In this document: positions 35,304 through 47,258 of the stretch, piece by piece
Layout: each line of letters opens with the position of its first letter
How positions within the stretch are numbered: position 1 is the stretch's first letter
Notes under the pieces: generated by a model
The model's database searches: none
What the model saw: the letters and a program-made list of their open reading frames with translations, nothing else
What the model was told of the DNA's origin: nothing
Translations under genes and position numbers: made by a program
NCBI GenBank assembly: GCA_005888095.1
Contig: VBKF01000090.1
Span: 1-64,000, forward strand
Reading direction: 5' to 3'
Origin: Deltaproteobacteria bacterium
Lineage (GTDB): Bacteria; Desulfobacterota; Binatia; DP-6
Length of the DNA: 64,000 nt

Positions 35304-36054
35304 TGTAGCGATCGAAGATCGCCCAGCCGATGACCAGCGTGCCGATGGCCGCCACGGTGGCGGTGATCATCACGTGCGAAGAGGGGAGCGCCCCCTGGTA
35401 GATGGGTGTGCGGAAGGCCTCGACGAGATGGGTCATCGGGTTGAGCAGGATGAGGCGGCGGTAGTGATCGGGAAGGGCGCTCAACGGATAGATGATGGGC
35501 GTCAGGTACATCCACGCGGTGAGGATCACGCCGTAGATCTGGACGGTGTCGGCAAACATCACGCAGAGCGGCGCCAGTGCGAGGGAGAGGCGCAAGGAGA
35601 AGAGCGTCGCGAGGAGGATCGGCACGGGGAGAAAGGCCATTGCCAGGCTGAACGGGTGGCCCACGCACAGCATGATGATCACGAGCGGGACCAGCGAGAT
35701 GATCAGGTTGACGGTTCCGGCAAGCACCGTGGCGATCACGAAAATGCTCTTCGGGACGTAGATCTTCTTGATGAGGGGGGCATAGCCGAGGAGGCACCCG
35801 GTGGACCACGATGTCGCTTGCGCGAAGAAGTTCCAGAGCACGAAGGCGGAGAGGAAGTACACCGTGAAGTGCTCGACCGTCACGCGGAGGATGTGGGCGA
35901 ACACGATGGTGAAGATCACCATGAGCAACAGCGGGTTCAACATCGTCCACAGGATACCGAGCGCCGAGCGCTTGTAGCGGACCTTCAGATCTCGGGCGAC
36001 GAGGTCACGAAGCAGGCTGCGGTAGCGCATGACCTCGCGCAGCGAGTCGAGCAC
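35278..36054 (-). CDS. wzm: ABC-type polysaccharide exporter, permease subunit
   Basis: A 258-residue inner-membrane protein of the ABC-2/TagG family. It has six hydrophobic segments, preceded by the amphipathic RDLVARDLKVRYKRSALGIL typical of Wzm N-termini. The segment YLTPIIYPLSALPDHYR, with LLNPMTHLVEAFR before the last transmembrane helix, is a family hallmark. GTG 36054 is the start. Together with wzt it forms the exporter of the cluster, which therefore uses ABC-type export and not a Wzx/Wzy flippase route. Confidence 0.94.
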   Translation of the reverse strand: MLDSLREVMRYRSLLRDLVARDLKVRYKRSALGILWTMLNPLLLMVIFTIVFAHILRVTVEHFTVYFLSAFVLWNFFAQATSWSTGCLLGYAPLIKKIYVPKSIFVIATVLAGTVNLIISLVPLVIIMLCVGHPFSLAMAFLPVPILLATLFSLRLSLALAPLCVMFADTVQIYGVILTAWMYLTPIIYPLSALPDHYRRLILLNPMTHLVEAFRTPIYQGALPSSHVMITATVAAIGTLVIGWAIFDRYSDRIAYLV

Positions 36055-36132
36055 CCGGCCCGCGTAGCAAAACGGCGATGGCAGAGCAAATCGCGGCTCC
36101 CGAGTCTGCGACCCGTGCGCTCCACGGTCGGC

Positions 36133-37494
36133 TCAGCGCACGTAGCCGAGCGCGCGCAGTCGGTCGTCGAGGCGAGCATCTACGGAGACCGGCGCCGCCG
36201 GGGCCGTCAGGCCCGAGCGTGCGTCGGCGCGCGCGCGCAACTCGGTCGGGGACGCGCGCGTGATCAGGTTGTCACGCTGCCGCGGATCGCGCGCCATGTC
36301 GTAGAGGCCCTCGCCTGTCGCGCTGCGAATGTACCAATCGGGACCGCGGATGACGGTGACAGCGAGGGGGTGCGCCTGCACTTCGGGAGCCTCGATCCGG
36401 CCCCCGGCGGTCCAGAGGAAGGCATGCTCCAGCGCGAAGAGCGGCCGCTCCGGCGGCGGCGCGCCGCCGCGCAGGAGCGGAGCCAGGGAGACACCGTCGA
36501 GGCCCGGCCGCCGCTTGACGCCGAGAAGGTCGATCAGCGTCGGCATGACGTCGACCAGCGACACCGGTGTGTCGACCGTGCGCGGACGAATTCCCGGCGC
36601 GCGTACCAGGAGCGGCACGCGGATCACGTCTCCGTGCAGCCGGCCGCCGTGATGCGTCCGCCCGAGCTCGGGATCGAAGCCCTCGCCGTGATCGGAGACG
36701 AGCACGAGCACGGTCGAGTCCCACAGATGCCGGGCGCGCAGGGTGTCGACCAGCCGCGCCACGGCCGTGTCGAACTCGGCGACCTCGAGCTCGTAGAGGC
36801 GGCGCAGCTCGGCCCACGTCTCCGGCGGGCAGCGCCGCTCTGCCTTGAGGCAGGCGGTGAGTTCCTCGGGCGTCTCGACAGGGCGTTGTGGAAGGCGCTC
36901 GACCGTAGCCGGATGCAGGCGGAAGTAGTCGTGAACCGCGTAGCTGTGGAGGAAGAGGAAGAGGGGCACGGCGTGTGGCTGCCGGGTCGCCAGGAAGGCG
37001 AGCCCGCGCTCCAGGCGATCGTCTGCGCCGGTGCTGTCGGAGGCCGCCTCGGGTCCGACCGGGCCGGTCCCGGCGATCCGCTCCTCGTACCGTTCGAAAC
37101 CCTTCGCGAACCCGTACCGCCGATCCAGGTATCCGCCGCCGGTGAAGGCGACCGTCTCGTATCCCGCGCGCTTGAGCTCCTTCGCGAGCGTGGGCACGCC
37201 TTCGCCCAGACGAAGACGGCGATCGGTCGCCCCATGCCGATCGGGATAGAGGCCGGTCAGCAGGGACGCGTGCGACGGGAGGGTCCATGATGCGGTGGCG
37301 AGAGCCTCGCTGAAGCGGACGCTCGCGCGCGCCAGCGCGTCGAAGCCCGGCAGCTCGGGCGCCGCTGGCGCAAACGCCCGGAGCGCGTCGCGATTGAGCG
37401 TGTCGACCGACACGATCACGACGTTCGGCGGTGTGGCCCGGGTGCAACCGAGCGAGGCCACCAGCGCGAGCGTGACGAACCGGGACAGGCGCAC
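36133..37494 (-). CDS. Sulfatase-like hydrolase/transferase D (lipoprotein-like)
   Basis: A 453-residue protein without the beta-rich domain of paralogues A-C. The N-terminus VRLSRFVTLALVASLGC ends in a lipobox-like LGC, so it may be a lipoprotein. The catalytic domain starts at residue 24 (NVVIVSVDTLNRDALR), with the nucleophile region SWTLPSHASLLTGLYP (Thr for Cys/Ser) and the metal motif VSDHGEGFDPELGRTHHGG. It ends LRALGYVR, the same C-terminal tag as A-C. It lies 78 bases upstream of wzm on the same strand and probably modifies the exported glycan or its lipid carrier in the periplasm. Start is GTG 37494. Confidence 0.87.
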   Translation of the reverse strand: MRLSRFVTLALVASLGCTRATPPNVVIVSVDTLNRDALRAFAPAAPELPGFDALARASVRFSEALATASWTLPSHASLLTGLYPDRHGATDRRLRLGEGVPTLAKELKRAGYETVAFTGGGYLDRRYGFAKGFERYEERIAGTGPVGPEAASDSTGADDRLERGLAFLATRQPHAVPLFLFLHSYAVHDYFRLHPATVERLPQRPVETPEELTACLKAERRCPPETWAELRRLYELEVAEFDTAVARLVDTLRARHLWDSTVLVLVSDHGEGFDPELGRTHHGGRLHGDVIRVPLLVRAPGIRPRTVDTPVSLVDVMPTLIDLLGVKRRPGLDGVSLAPLLRGGAPPPERPLFALEHAFLWTAGGRIEAPEVQAHPLAVTVIRGPDWYIRSATGEGLYDMARDPRQRDNLITRASPTELRARADARSGLTAPAAPVSVDARLDDRLRALGYVR

Positions 37495-37589
37495 CTCGCG
37501 CCCTTAGCGCGTATGCGGCCGGGACTCCAGCGCGTCCCGTGGTGCGCCGATCCCGCCCCCGTCGCGTTCCGGCCTGGACCCTTCGATCG

Positions 37590-39002
37590 TCACGTTCCCG
37601 ACTCGTTGAAGAGATTCAACCGCCTGCGCTTCAAGTAGTCCAGCTTCCAGTCGAGGCCTGCTGCTTGGGGCGAGGGGTGCACGGTGAAGTGGGTCAGACG
37701 ATCGCAGGCAGCAATGTCGGCGCGCTGCAGGTAGCAGGCCCTCCACCGAGCCTTGCCCCCGCAGAAACCCCTGAGCAGGCCGCGATACTGCGCATGCACG
37801 CGGAGCTCGCCGGTGATCAGCAGGGCCGCAAAGGCCACAGTCGCCAGACGGCGGGCCCACCCGCCCCCCAGTCGGAGCGCCAGGTAGATGGCGAAGAGCC
37901 CTGGCACCAGGTACAGCACGTACCGGGACGCTTGGCTGGTCTCCACTCCCTGGCAGATCCGTCCCACGGTGGCATTCGCCACGAATAGCGTCGTGAAACC
38001 GGCGAACGTCAGGAGCACCGCGGACGACGTGCCGGACGCGTCGCGCGATCCCGCCCTCCTCGCCGCCGTGACTACGAGCGCGAGCAGCGTCGCCAAGGTG
38101 CCGAGGCCCAGCAGGACCGAAATCTTCGTCTTGCCCAGCCACCCGAACGGCAAGCTGAGCATGAGCGCGGCGTAGGGGAAGTACTCCCACGGACGCGGGT
38201 GCGGGAACTCGAAGCAGGCCACTGCCGTTGTGTACCGGTAGCCGACCATGAACGCCGCCAACGTGGCCACAGCCACCACAACGCAGAGCGCGAGGAACGG
38301 GACGCACTCTCGCCCATCCACCGCGCGCCTCCCTGCCTCGATGGCGATCAGGAACGGCGTGATCAACCCCAGCAAGATGCCGAAGCCCGTGTAGACCGAC
38401 AGGGCATTGAGCGCCAGCAGCCCCGCGGTTCTGAGATAGAGACCGGGCAATGTGAGGCACAGGCCGAAGAGCATGAGCAGGAGGAGCGGCACCGGCCCGT
38501 GCGACATATCGGGAGTGATGACGAATATCTCGAACGACCGGAGCGTCAGGAACAGCAGCGGAACGAGCGCGTCCCAGAGATCGATCCTGCCGCTGAGTCG
38601 CGCTTTCACGAGCAACGCAACCGGCACGCACAGCACGACGACGACGCCGGCGACCACCGCATCCATGACACTGTCCCATCGGCTCAGGTCGGCCACCAGG
38701 CCGGTGAGGATCCCGCCCACCCTGAGCCGGTGCGGCCCGTGCTGCCAGCGGAAGAGCGTCCACACGCTGGCGCCCTGGAAGAGCGGGTTGTAGTAATCCC
38801 ACTGGTCCCGGAAGAGAATGTTCACCTGCTTCCTGGCGATGAAGCGAAAGAAGCGCCACGACAGGAGCCCTCCTACCGCCACGATCAGCCCGAGTGCGCT
38901 CCACGCCGACGCGTTCGCGGCGACACCCGCCCCTTGCCGGACTGTCGCCGCGGCTTCCCGCCGCGCATCGCTCGTCGTGTTCGAGAAGGTCACGGGCGGC
39001 AA
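37590..39002 (-). CDS. Polytopic membrane protein of the glycan locus
   Basis: About 470 residues with ten or more hydrophobic segments. A conserved-looking loop after the first segment reads FRDQWDYYNPLFQGASVWTL then FRWQHGPHRLRVGG. Its acidic and aromatic character and its position resemble the first periplasmic loop of GT-C transferases or ligases, which use polyprenyl-linked donors. It ends in a soluble tail of about 65 residues with four Cys (FCGGKARWRACYLQRADIAA). I cannot name the family. The start is uncertain: TTG 39002 or GTG 38993. It heads the minus-strand run that continues through sulfatase-like D and wzm/wzt. Confidence 0.75.
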   Translation of the reverse strand: MPPVTFSNTTSDARREAAATVRQGAGVAANASAWSALGLIVAVGGLLSWRFFRFIARKQVNILFRDQWDYYNPLFQGASVWTLFRWQHGPHRLRVGGILTGLVADLSRWDSVMDAVVAGVVVVLCVPVALLVKARLSGRIDLWDALVPLLFLTLRSFEIFVITPDMSHGPVPLLLLMLFGLCLTLPGLYLRTAGLLALNALSVYTGFGILLGLITPFLIAIEAGRRAVDGRECVPFLALCVVVAVATLAAFMVGYRYTTAVACFEFPHPRPWEYFPYAALMLSLPFGWLGKTKISVLLGLGTLATLLALVVTAARRAGSRDASGTSSAVLLTFAGFTTLFVANATVGRICQGVETSQASRYVLYLVPGLFAIYLALRLGGGWARRLATVAFAALLITGELRVHAQYRGLLRGFCGGKARWRACYLQRADIAACDRLTHFTVHPSPQAAGLDWKLDYLKRRRLNLFNESGT

Positions 39003-39163
39003 GCTATGCCGTGATGAGCGAGACGCGCGGTGAGTCCGTCATGGTGGTCCGGAGAGAGCGCGGACTAACATGAACGGAACCGCAGCTCCAGGGAACGTGG
39101 GGCGCTGAGGAACGTCGGGCGCTCGCCGAGCGGTGCGCGCCGGATCCGCCTTGCGTGGCGCTC

Positions 39164-39179
39164 GTTTTTCTTGTTTGAG
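39164..39179 (+). promoter_or_regulatory. 16-base leader element, copy 1 (before icd)
   Basis: GTTTTTCTTGTTTGAG occurs here, 7 bases before the icd ATG, and again identically at 40636-40651 before mdh. Both copies are preceded by CTTGCG and GCTCG at nearly the same distance. In a 70% G+C genome such a T-rich exact repeat upstream of two functionally linked genes is unlikely to be chance. It may be a promoter-proximal or translational control element. Confidence 0.55.
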
Positions 39180-39186
39180 GAGCCGG

Positions 39187-41617
<2,431 letters not shown>

Positions 41618-41634
41618 GCGGCGGGGGCTGTCCG

Positions 41635-41754
41635 CTAGGCCTCGCCCCACCAGCGGCGCATGTCGAGCTCGAGCGCTTCGAACGGCTCGGTGCGGACGAG
41701 CGCTCCCCCCTCGACGACGTCCTGGTAGGTGGCCCGGCGTCGCGCGGTGCTCAT
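41635..41754 (-). pseudogene. Collapsed remnant of a Uma2-family (DUF820) gene
   Basis: A 39-codon minus-strand reading frame starts MSTARRRATYQDV and ends RTEPFEALELDMRRWW. The first part resembles the N-terminus, and the second the C-terminus, of Uma2 proteins (restriction-endonuclease-like fold, normally about 190 residues). An internal in-frame deletion of some 150 codons would explain it. It lies in the 264-base gap between mdh and sdhC. The rest of that gap holds only the sdhC leader, with a GGGCGCGAGCCC inverted repeat near 41820. Confidence 0.55.
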
Positions 41755-41881
41755 CGCCAAAGCATACCATTGCGCGCGCGGCGGACCATACCTGGCCGTG
41801 GATTAGAAAGTGTGATCACGGGCGCGAGCCCTTTTCATTGGTCTCCGGCGCGAGCGTCCTGCTACCCTTGAGGCACCCTCG

Positions 41882-42520
41882 ATGAACGGTCCCGCGCAGT
41901 CCCGGCGACGGTTCGTCCTCCGCCGCCTCCACTCGCTCACCGGCATCGTCCCGATCGGCGCCTATCTCTTCGCGCACATCTTCCTCGAGAACTCCTTCGT
42001 CCTCGGCGGGCCGGCGAGCTTCGAGCGGCTGGTCGCGGCGATCGCGGCCTTCCCGGCGCCGCTGCTGCTCACCATCGAGGTGCTCTTCATCTGGGGCCCG
42101 CTCCTCTTCCACGCCATCTACGGCTTCGTGCGCGTCGCGGACGCCGAGCTCGACAACCCCCTGCGGACCGACTACCTGGGCGCCTACCTCTACACGCTCC
42201 AGCGCCTCTCGGGCGTCATCGCCTTCCTCTTCGTCGGCTGGCACGTGTGGAGCACGCGCATGCAGTACTACTTCTTCGGCGCCGAGATCACCTACGGCTT
42301 CATGCACCGCATGATGGTCGACCCGATCACGTTCACCATCTTCCTGGTCGGCGTCCTCGCCTCGGTCTTCCACTTCACCAACGGCATCTGGACCTTCTGT
42401 GTGACGTGGGGCATCACCGTTGGCCCGCGCGCGCAGCGGACGCTGCGCGCCGTGTGCCTCGGCTTCTTCGTCGTCATGTACGGGACGGCGTTCGCCATCC
42501 TCATGGCGTTCCGCGCCTGA
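41882..42520 (+). CDS. sdhC: Succinate dehydrogenase / fumarate reductase cytochrome b subunit
   Basis: A 212-residue inner-membrane subunit with five hydrophobic segments, the cytochrome b558 type of Bacillus and many deltaproteobacteria in which one polypeptide replaces the SdhC/SdhD pair. His residues able to ligate two hemes occur in the helices (RRLHSLTG, FAHIF, FHAIYG, GWHVW, FHFTNG). This class usually reacts with menaquinone. No sdhD follows; sdhA starts 2 bases after the stop. Confidence 0.93.
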   Translation: MNGPAQSRRRFVLRRLHSLTGIVPIGAYLFAHIFLENSFVLGGPASFERLVAAIAAFPAPLLLTIEVLFIWGPLLFHAIYGFVRVADAELDNPLRTDYLGAYLYTLQRLSGVIAFLFVGWHVWSTRMQYYFFGAEITYGFMHRMMVDPITFTIFLVGVLASVFHFTNGIWTFCVTWGITVGPRAQRTLRAVCLGFFVVMYGTAFAILMAFRA

Positions 42521-42522
42521 CG

Positions 42523-44277
42523 ATGGCGCGGCCCCGCTTCATCGTCGTCGGCGGCGGGCTGGCGGGCCTGATGACCACCATCCGGGTCGCCGAGGCGGGG
42601 TTCCCCGTCGACCTGTTCTCCGTCGTGCCCGTCAAGCGCTCGCACTCGGTCTGCGCGCAGGGCGGGATCAACGCCGCGGTCAACTGGAAGGGGGAGGGCG
42701 ACTCGCCCTGGCGCCACTTCGACGACACGATCTACGGCGGCGACTTCCTCGCCAACCAGCCGCCCGTGAAGGCGATGTGCGAGGCCGGGCCGGGGATCAT
42801 CTTCCTCCTCGACCGCATGGGCGTGCCGTTCAGCCGCACCGCGGAAGGGCTCCTCGACTTCCGGCGTTTCGGCGGCACGCTCTTCCATCGCACGGCCTTC
42901 GCCGGCGCGACCACCGGCCAGCAGCTCGTCTACGCCCTCGACGAGCAGGTGCGCCGGCACGAGGCGGCGGGGCTGGTGCGGAAATTCGAGAAATGGGAGC
43001 TCTGCTCGGCGGTGATCGACGAGGCGGGCCGCTGCCGCGGCATCACCGCGCTCGACCTGACCCGCATCGAGGTGCAGGCCTTTCCCGCTGCGGCCGTCAT
43101 GCTCGCCACCGGCGGCCCGGGCATGGTGTTCGGCAAGAGCACGAACTCCGTGGTCAACACCGGCAGCGCGGCCGGTGCGGCCTACCAGCAGGGCGCGTAT
43201 TACGCCAACGGCGAGTTCATCCAGGTCCATCCGACCGCGATCCCCGGGCCGGACAAGCTCCGGCTCATCTCCGAGTCGATCCGCGGCGAAGGCGGCCGCG
43301 TGTGGGTGCCGCGCGACGGACGGCCGTGGTACTTTCTCGAAGAATGGTACCCGACGTACGGCAACCTCGTGCCGCGCGACGTCGCCACGCGCGCGATCTT
43401 CAAGGTCGTCTTCGAGATGGGTCTCGGCATCGACGGCCAGCCGATGGTCTACCTCGACGTGAGCCACCTCGACCCGGCGATGCTCGAGCGCAAGGTGGGC
43501 GGCGTGCTGGAGATCTACGAGAAGTTCGTGGGCGACGATCCGAAGAAGGTCCCGATGAAGATCTTCCCGGGCATGCACTATTCCATGGGCGGGCTCTGGG
43601 TCGACTACGCGCAGATGACGAACGTGCCCGGTCTGTTTGCGGCCGGCGAGGTCGACTACCAGTTTCACGGCGCCAACCGGCTCGGCGCCAACTCGCTGCT
43701 CTCCTGCCTCTACAGCGGGCAGATCGCCGGGCCGGCGATGGTGGCCTATGCCCAGGGGCACGCCAGCGCCGCGTCCGACGGCATCTTCGAGCCGGAGGTG
43801 AAGCGGCAGCAGCAGGCCTACGACCGGATCCTCGGGATGGACGGCCCGGAGAGCGCCTACGTGCTGGCGCGCGAGATGGGCGAGTGGATGACGGCCAACG
43901 TGACCGTCGTGCGCGACAACAAGAAGCTGGCGGAAACCGATCAGAAGCTGCTGGAGCTGAAGGACCGCTGGGGCCGCATCGGCATCAGCGACCGCGGGCG
44001 GTGGGCCAACCACGACGTCTCCTTCGTCAAGCAGCTCTGGAACATGCTCGAGCTGGCACGGGTCATCACGCTCGGGGCGCTCCGGCGGGACGAGAGCCGC
44101 GGCGCGCACTACAAGCCCGAGTTCCCGAACCGTGACGACGCGCAGTGGCTCCGGACGACCAGGGCCCGCTGGACCTCGGACGGTCCCCAGTTCTCCTACG
44201 AGCCGGTCGACGTGTCGCTCATCCCGCCGCGGCCGCGGAAGTACGACGCGACGATCGGGGCAGAAGCGCGTGGCTGA
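42523..44277 (+). CDS. sdhA: Succinate dehydrogenase / fumarate reductase flavoprotein subunit
   Basis: A 584-residue FAD subunit that oxidises succinate on the cytoplasmic side. The dinucleotide fold is VVGGGLAGLMTTIRVAEAG. The covalent-FAD His region is RSHSVCAQGGINAAVN. The substrate and catalytic region includes PTAIPG and RGEGGRVWVPRDG, and the second FAD segment is AAGEVDYQFHGANRLGANSL. It is the Bacillus-subtilis type, consistent with the single cytochrome b subunit. It overlaps sdhB by 8 bases. The complex could work in either direction depending on the quinone. Confidence 0.96.
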   Translation: MARPRFIVVGGGLAGLMTTIRVAEAGFPVDLFSVVPVKRSHSVCAQGGINAAVNWKGEGDSPWRHFDDTIYGGDFLANQPPVKAMCEAGPGIIFLLDRMGVPFSRTAEGLLDFRRFGGTLFHRTAFAGATTGQQLVYALDEQVRRHEAAGLVRKFEKWELCSAVIDEAGRCRGITALDLTRIEVQAFPAAAVMLATGGPGMVFGKSTNSVVNTGSAAGAAYQQGAYYANGEFIQVHPTAIPGPDKLRLISESIRGEGGRVWVPRDGRPWYFLEEWYPTYGNLVPRDVATRAIFKVVFEMGLGIDGQPMVYLDVSHLDPAMLERKVGGVLEIYEKFVGDDPKKVPMKIFPGMHYSMGGLWVDYAQMTNVPGLFAAGEVDYQFHGANRLGANSLLSCLYSGQIAGPAMVAYAQGHASAASDGIFEPEVKRQQQAYDRILGMDGPESAYVLAREMGEWMTANVTVVRDNKKLAETDQKLLELKDRWGRIGISDRGRWANHDVSFVKQLWNMLELARVITLGALRRDESRGAHYKPEFPNRDDAQWLRTTRARWTSDGPQFSYEPVDVSLIPPRPRKYDATIGAEARG

Positions 44278-45034
44278 GGGGCGGACGATCGAGCTGCGGG
44301 TGAAGCGCCAGGACGGCCCCGGGGCGCCGCCGTACTGGCAGAGCTTCACGATCCCCTGGAAGCCGCAGCACAACGTGCTCTCCGCGCTGATGGAGGTCCG
44401 CACGAACCCCGTGACGACGTCGGGCGAGCGGGTGCCCGCGCCGGTCTGGGACGCGAGCTGCCTCGAGGAGGTGTGCGGCTCGTGCGCGATGGTGGTGAAC
44501 GGGCAGGTCCGCATGGGGTGCACCGCGCTGGTCGACAAGCTCCGCCAGCCGATCGTCCTCGAGCCCATGACGAAGTTCCCGGTGGTCCGCGACCTGATGG
44601 TCGACCGGAGCCGGATGTTCGAGGCGCTCAGGCGGCTGAGCGTCTGGGTCCCGCTCGACGGCACCTACGACCTCGGCCCCGGCCCGCGCCTGTCGCCCGA
44701 GCTGCAGCAGTTCCGCTACGCCCTCGATCGCTGTATCACCTGCGGATGCTGCCTCGAGGTCTGCCCCCAGGTCCACCGTGACGACCCGCCCGGCACCGGC
44801 TTCGTCGGCGCCGCCGCCATCGGCCAGGCGCTCCTCATGAACCTCCACCCCACCGGCCAGCTCAACAAGGACGACCGTCTCGACGCGCTCATGGGCCCGG
44901 GCGGCGTGGCCTCCTGCGGCAACGCGCAGAACTGCGTCGAGGTCTGCCCCAAGGAGATCCCGCTGACCCACGCCATCGGCGAGATCGGCCGCCAAACCAC
45001 CCTTAAATGGCTGAAGGACATCTTCGCTCGATGA
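44270..45034 (+). CDS. sdhB: Succinate dehydrogenase / fumarate reductase iron-sulfur subunit
   Basis: A 254-residue electron-transfer subunit. The plant-ferredoxin-type [2Fe-2S] ligands are in [18 protein letters not shown] with the fourth Cys in RMGCTALV. The [4Fe-4S] and [3Fe-4S] ligands are in [14 protein letters not shown] and [17 protein letters not shown] start at GTG 44270, giving [16 protein letters not shown] and an 8-base overlap with sdhA. Longer in-frame starts would run deep into sdhA. It ends 173 bases before sucC, a gap filled with strong hairpins. Confidence 0.96.
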   Translation: MAEGRTIELRVKRQDGPGAPPYWQSFTIPWKPQHNVLSALMEVRTNPVTTSGERVPAPVWDASCLEEVCGSCAMVVNGQVRMGCTALVDKLRQPIVLEPMTKFPVVRDLMVDRSRMFEALRRLSVWVPLDGTYDLGPGPRLSPELQQFRYALDRCITCGCCLEVCPQVHRDDPPGTGFVGAAAIGQALLMNLHPTGQLNKDDRLDALMGPGGVASCGNAQNCVEVCPKEIPLTHAIGEIGRQTTLKWLKDIFAR

Positions 45035-45076
45035 GGAGCGTGAGCGTGAGGAGCAATGCGCAGTTCGAGCAGCGAT

Positions 45077-45201
45077 GCGCGCGAAGCGCGCGAGCGACAA
45101 CTGGGGAGGCCGAGCGAGGCTTCGCCGAGCCGGCCGACGGGGTCCGGGGGCATCGGAGGAGCGGAGCGCCCGAAGGGCGCGAGCACCGGACGGGCCCCCG
45201 G
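45077..45201 (+). promoter_or_regulatory. Highly structured leader between sdhB and sucC
   Basis: Three inverted repeats lie in 125 bases. GCGCGC-GAA-GCGCGC is at 45077-45091. GCGCCC-GAA-GGGCGC is at 45166-45180. Enclosing the second is an 8-bp long-range pair, CCGGGGGC (45144-45151) with GCCCCCGG (45194-45201), ending 6 bases before the sucC ATG. The large stem would bury the sucC ribosome site, so it could reset expression between sdh and suc. No T-run follows, so a classical terminator is not supported. Confidence 0.5.
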
Positions 45202-45207
45202 TAGGTT

Positions 45208-46374
45208 ATGAACATACACGAGCACCAGGCGAAGGAGCTGCTCCGCCGCTATGGCGTCGCCGTGCCCGACGGGGAGGCCTGCTTCACCGTCGACGCGGCG
45301 GTGGCAACCGCCAACCGGCTCGGCTTCCCCTGCGTCGTGAAGGCGCAGATCCACGCCGGCGGGCGCGGCAAGGCGGGCGGCGTGCAGGTCGTCCGGGACG
45401 CCGGCGAGGCCGAGGCGGCGGCGCGGACGCTCCTCGGCAAGACCCTCGTGACCCACCAGACCGGACCGCAGGGCCGCGTCGTCCGCCGGCTCCTCGTCGA
45501 GCGCGCCTGCCGGATCACGCGCGAGCTCTACCTCGGCATGGTGGTCGATCGGACCAGCGGCCGTATGACGGTGATGGCCTCGACCGAGGGCGGCGTCGAG
45601 ATCGAGGAGGTGGCGGCGCGGACGCCGGAGAAGATCCTCCGCGAGACGATCGACCCGGCGGTCGGCTTCGCCGCCTACCAGGGCCGCCGGCTCGCCTTCG
45701 GGCTCGGGCTCACGAAGGAGCAGGTGGCGAAGGCGGTCGGCTTCATGACGGCGCTCGCGCGGTGCTTCGTCGAGTCGGACTGCTCGCTCGCCGAGATCAA
45801 CCCGCTCGTCGTCACCGCCGATGGCGGCCTCCTGGCGCTCGACGCCAAGATCGGCTTCGACGACAACGGCCTCTTCCGGCACCCCGAGCTGCGCGAGCTC
45901 CGCGACCCGTCCGAGGAGGACCCGCGCGAGCAGGAGGCCGCCAAGCACGACCTCTCCTACATCGCGCTCGACGGCAACATCGGCTGCATGGTGAACGGCG
46001 CCGGCCTCGCCATGGCCACGATGGACATCATCAAGGCGGCCGGCGGCATGCCGGCCAACTTCCTCGACGTCGGCGGCGGCGCCACGACGGAAAAGGTGGC
46101 GGCCGCCTTCCGCATCCTCCTCTCCGACGCCGCCGTGAAGGCCATCTTCATCAACATCTTCGGCGGCATCCTCCGCTGCGACGTGCTGGCCGATGGCGTC
46201 GTGCAGGCGGCGCGCGGGGTGGGGCTCTCCATCCCGCTGGTGGTCCGCATGGAAGGCACGAACGTCGACGAGGGAAAGGCGATCCTCGCCGGGTCGGCGC
46301 TCGACATCATCACGGCGAGCGACATGCTCGACGGGGCGAGGAAGGCGGTCGCGGCCGCGGGGAGGCGCTCATGA
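45208..46374 (+). CDS. sucC: Succinyl-CoA synthetase (ADP/GDP-forming) beta subunit
   Basis: A 388-residue ATP-grasp subunit that pairs with SucD to make succinate and NTP from succinyl-CoA. It opens [20 protein letters not shown], with nucleotide loop [26 protein letters not shown] and the CoA/phosphate-handling region [19 protein letters not shown] and [15 protein letters not shown]. It overlaps sucD by 4 bases (ATGA). Placement after sdhCAB forms a contiguous succinyl-CoA to fumarate segment of the TCA cycle. Confidence 0.97.
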   Translation: MNIHEHQAKELLRRYGVAVPDGEACFTVDAAVATANRLGFPCVVKAQIHAGGRGKAGGVQVVRDAGEAEAAARTLLGKTLVTHQTGPQGRVVRRLLVERACRITRELYLGMVVDRTSGRMTVMASTEGGVEIEEVAARTPEKILRETIDPAVGFAAYQGRRLAFGLGLTKEQVAKAVGFMTALARCFVESDCSLAEINPLVVTADGGLLALDAKIGFDDNGLFRHPELRELRDPSEEDPREQEAAKHDLSYIALDGNIGCMVNGAGLAMATMDIIKAAGGMPANFLDVGGGATTEKVAAAFRILLSDAAVKAIFINIFGGILRCDVLADGVVQAARGVGLSIPLVVRMEGTNVDEGKAILAGSALDIITASDMLDGARKAVAAAGRRS

Positions 46375-47258
46375 GCGTCCTCGTCGACCGGCGCACGCGC
46401 GTCCTCACGCAGGGCATCACGGGCGCGACCGGCCAGCTGCACACGCGCCTCTGCCGCGAGTACGGCACGCAGATGGTGGCGGGCGTCACGCCGGGCCGGG
46501 GCGGCACCGACTTCGAGGGCATCCCGATCTTCGACACCGTGGCGCGGGCTGTCCGGGAGACGGGTGCGGACGCCTCGGTGATCTACGTCCCGCCCGCCGG
46601 CGCGGCCGACGCCATCATGGAGGCGGCCGACGCGGGGCTGCGCGTTGTCGTCTGCATCACCGACGGGGTGCCGGTGCTCGACATGGTGCGCGTCAAGCGT
46701 TTCCTCGAGGGCCGGCCGACGCGGCTGATCGGCCCCAACTGCCCGGGCATCATCACGCCCGGGGAGTGCAAGATCGGCATCATGCCGGGCTACATCCACA
46801 CGCCGGGACGGGTGGGCGTCGTGTCGCGCAGCGGCACGCTCACCTACGAGACGGTCCACCAGCTGACGCTGCTCGGCATCGGGCAGTCGACCTGCATCGG
46901 CATCGGCGGCGACCCGATCATCGGCACGGGCTTCGTGGATGCGCTCCGGCTGTTCGACGAGGATCCGGCCACGGACGCCATCATCCTGATCGGCGAGATC
47001 GGCGGCACGGCGGAGGAAGACGCGGCCAGCTTCATCAAGGCCCACGTGCGGAAGCCGGTGGTCACCTTCATCGCGGGACAGACGGCGCCCAAGGGGAAGC
47101 GGATGGGCCATGCGGGCGCGATCATTGCGGGCGGGCGCGGCACCGCCGCGGAGAAGATCGAGGCGTTCCGCGCGGCGGGCGTGCGCATCGCCCCGAGCCC
47201 CGCCGAGCTCGGCGCGACCATGCAGGGCGCCCTGCGGGAGGCGAGGCTGCTGTCATGA
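46371..47258 (+). CDS. sucD: Succinyl-CoA synthetase alpha subunit
   Basis: A 295-residue CoA-binding subunit. It has the CoA fold motif [16 protein letters not shown], the [20 protein letters not shown] segment and the phospho-His loop [18 protein letters not shown]. The enzyme phosphorylates that His during turnover. It overlaps sucC and ndk by 4 bases each, so sucC-sucD-ndk is translationally coupled. That arrangement would place NDP kinase next to a nucleoside-triphosphate-producing enzyme. Confidence 0.97.
   Translation: MSVLVDRRTRVLTQGITGATGQLHTRLCREYGTQMVAGVTPGRGGTDFEGIPIFDTVARAVRETGADASVIYVPPAGAADAIMEAADAGLRVVVCITDGVPVLDMVRVKRFLEGRPTRLIGPNCPGIITPGECKIGIMPGYIHTPGRVGVVSRSGTLTYETVHQLTLLGIGQSTCIGIGGDPIIGTGFVDALRLFDEDPATDAIILIGEIGGTAEEDAASFIKAHVRKPVVTFIAGQTAPKGKRMGHAGAIIAGGRGTAAEKIEAFRAAGVRIAPSPAELGATMQGALREARLLS

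Noticed and set aside
42292-44664. 790-codon minus-strand frame opposite sdhA and sdhB
   Set aside because: It covers canonical sdhA/sdhB on the other strand; its translation has no recognisable domain.
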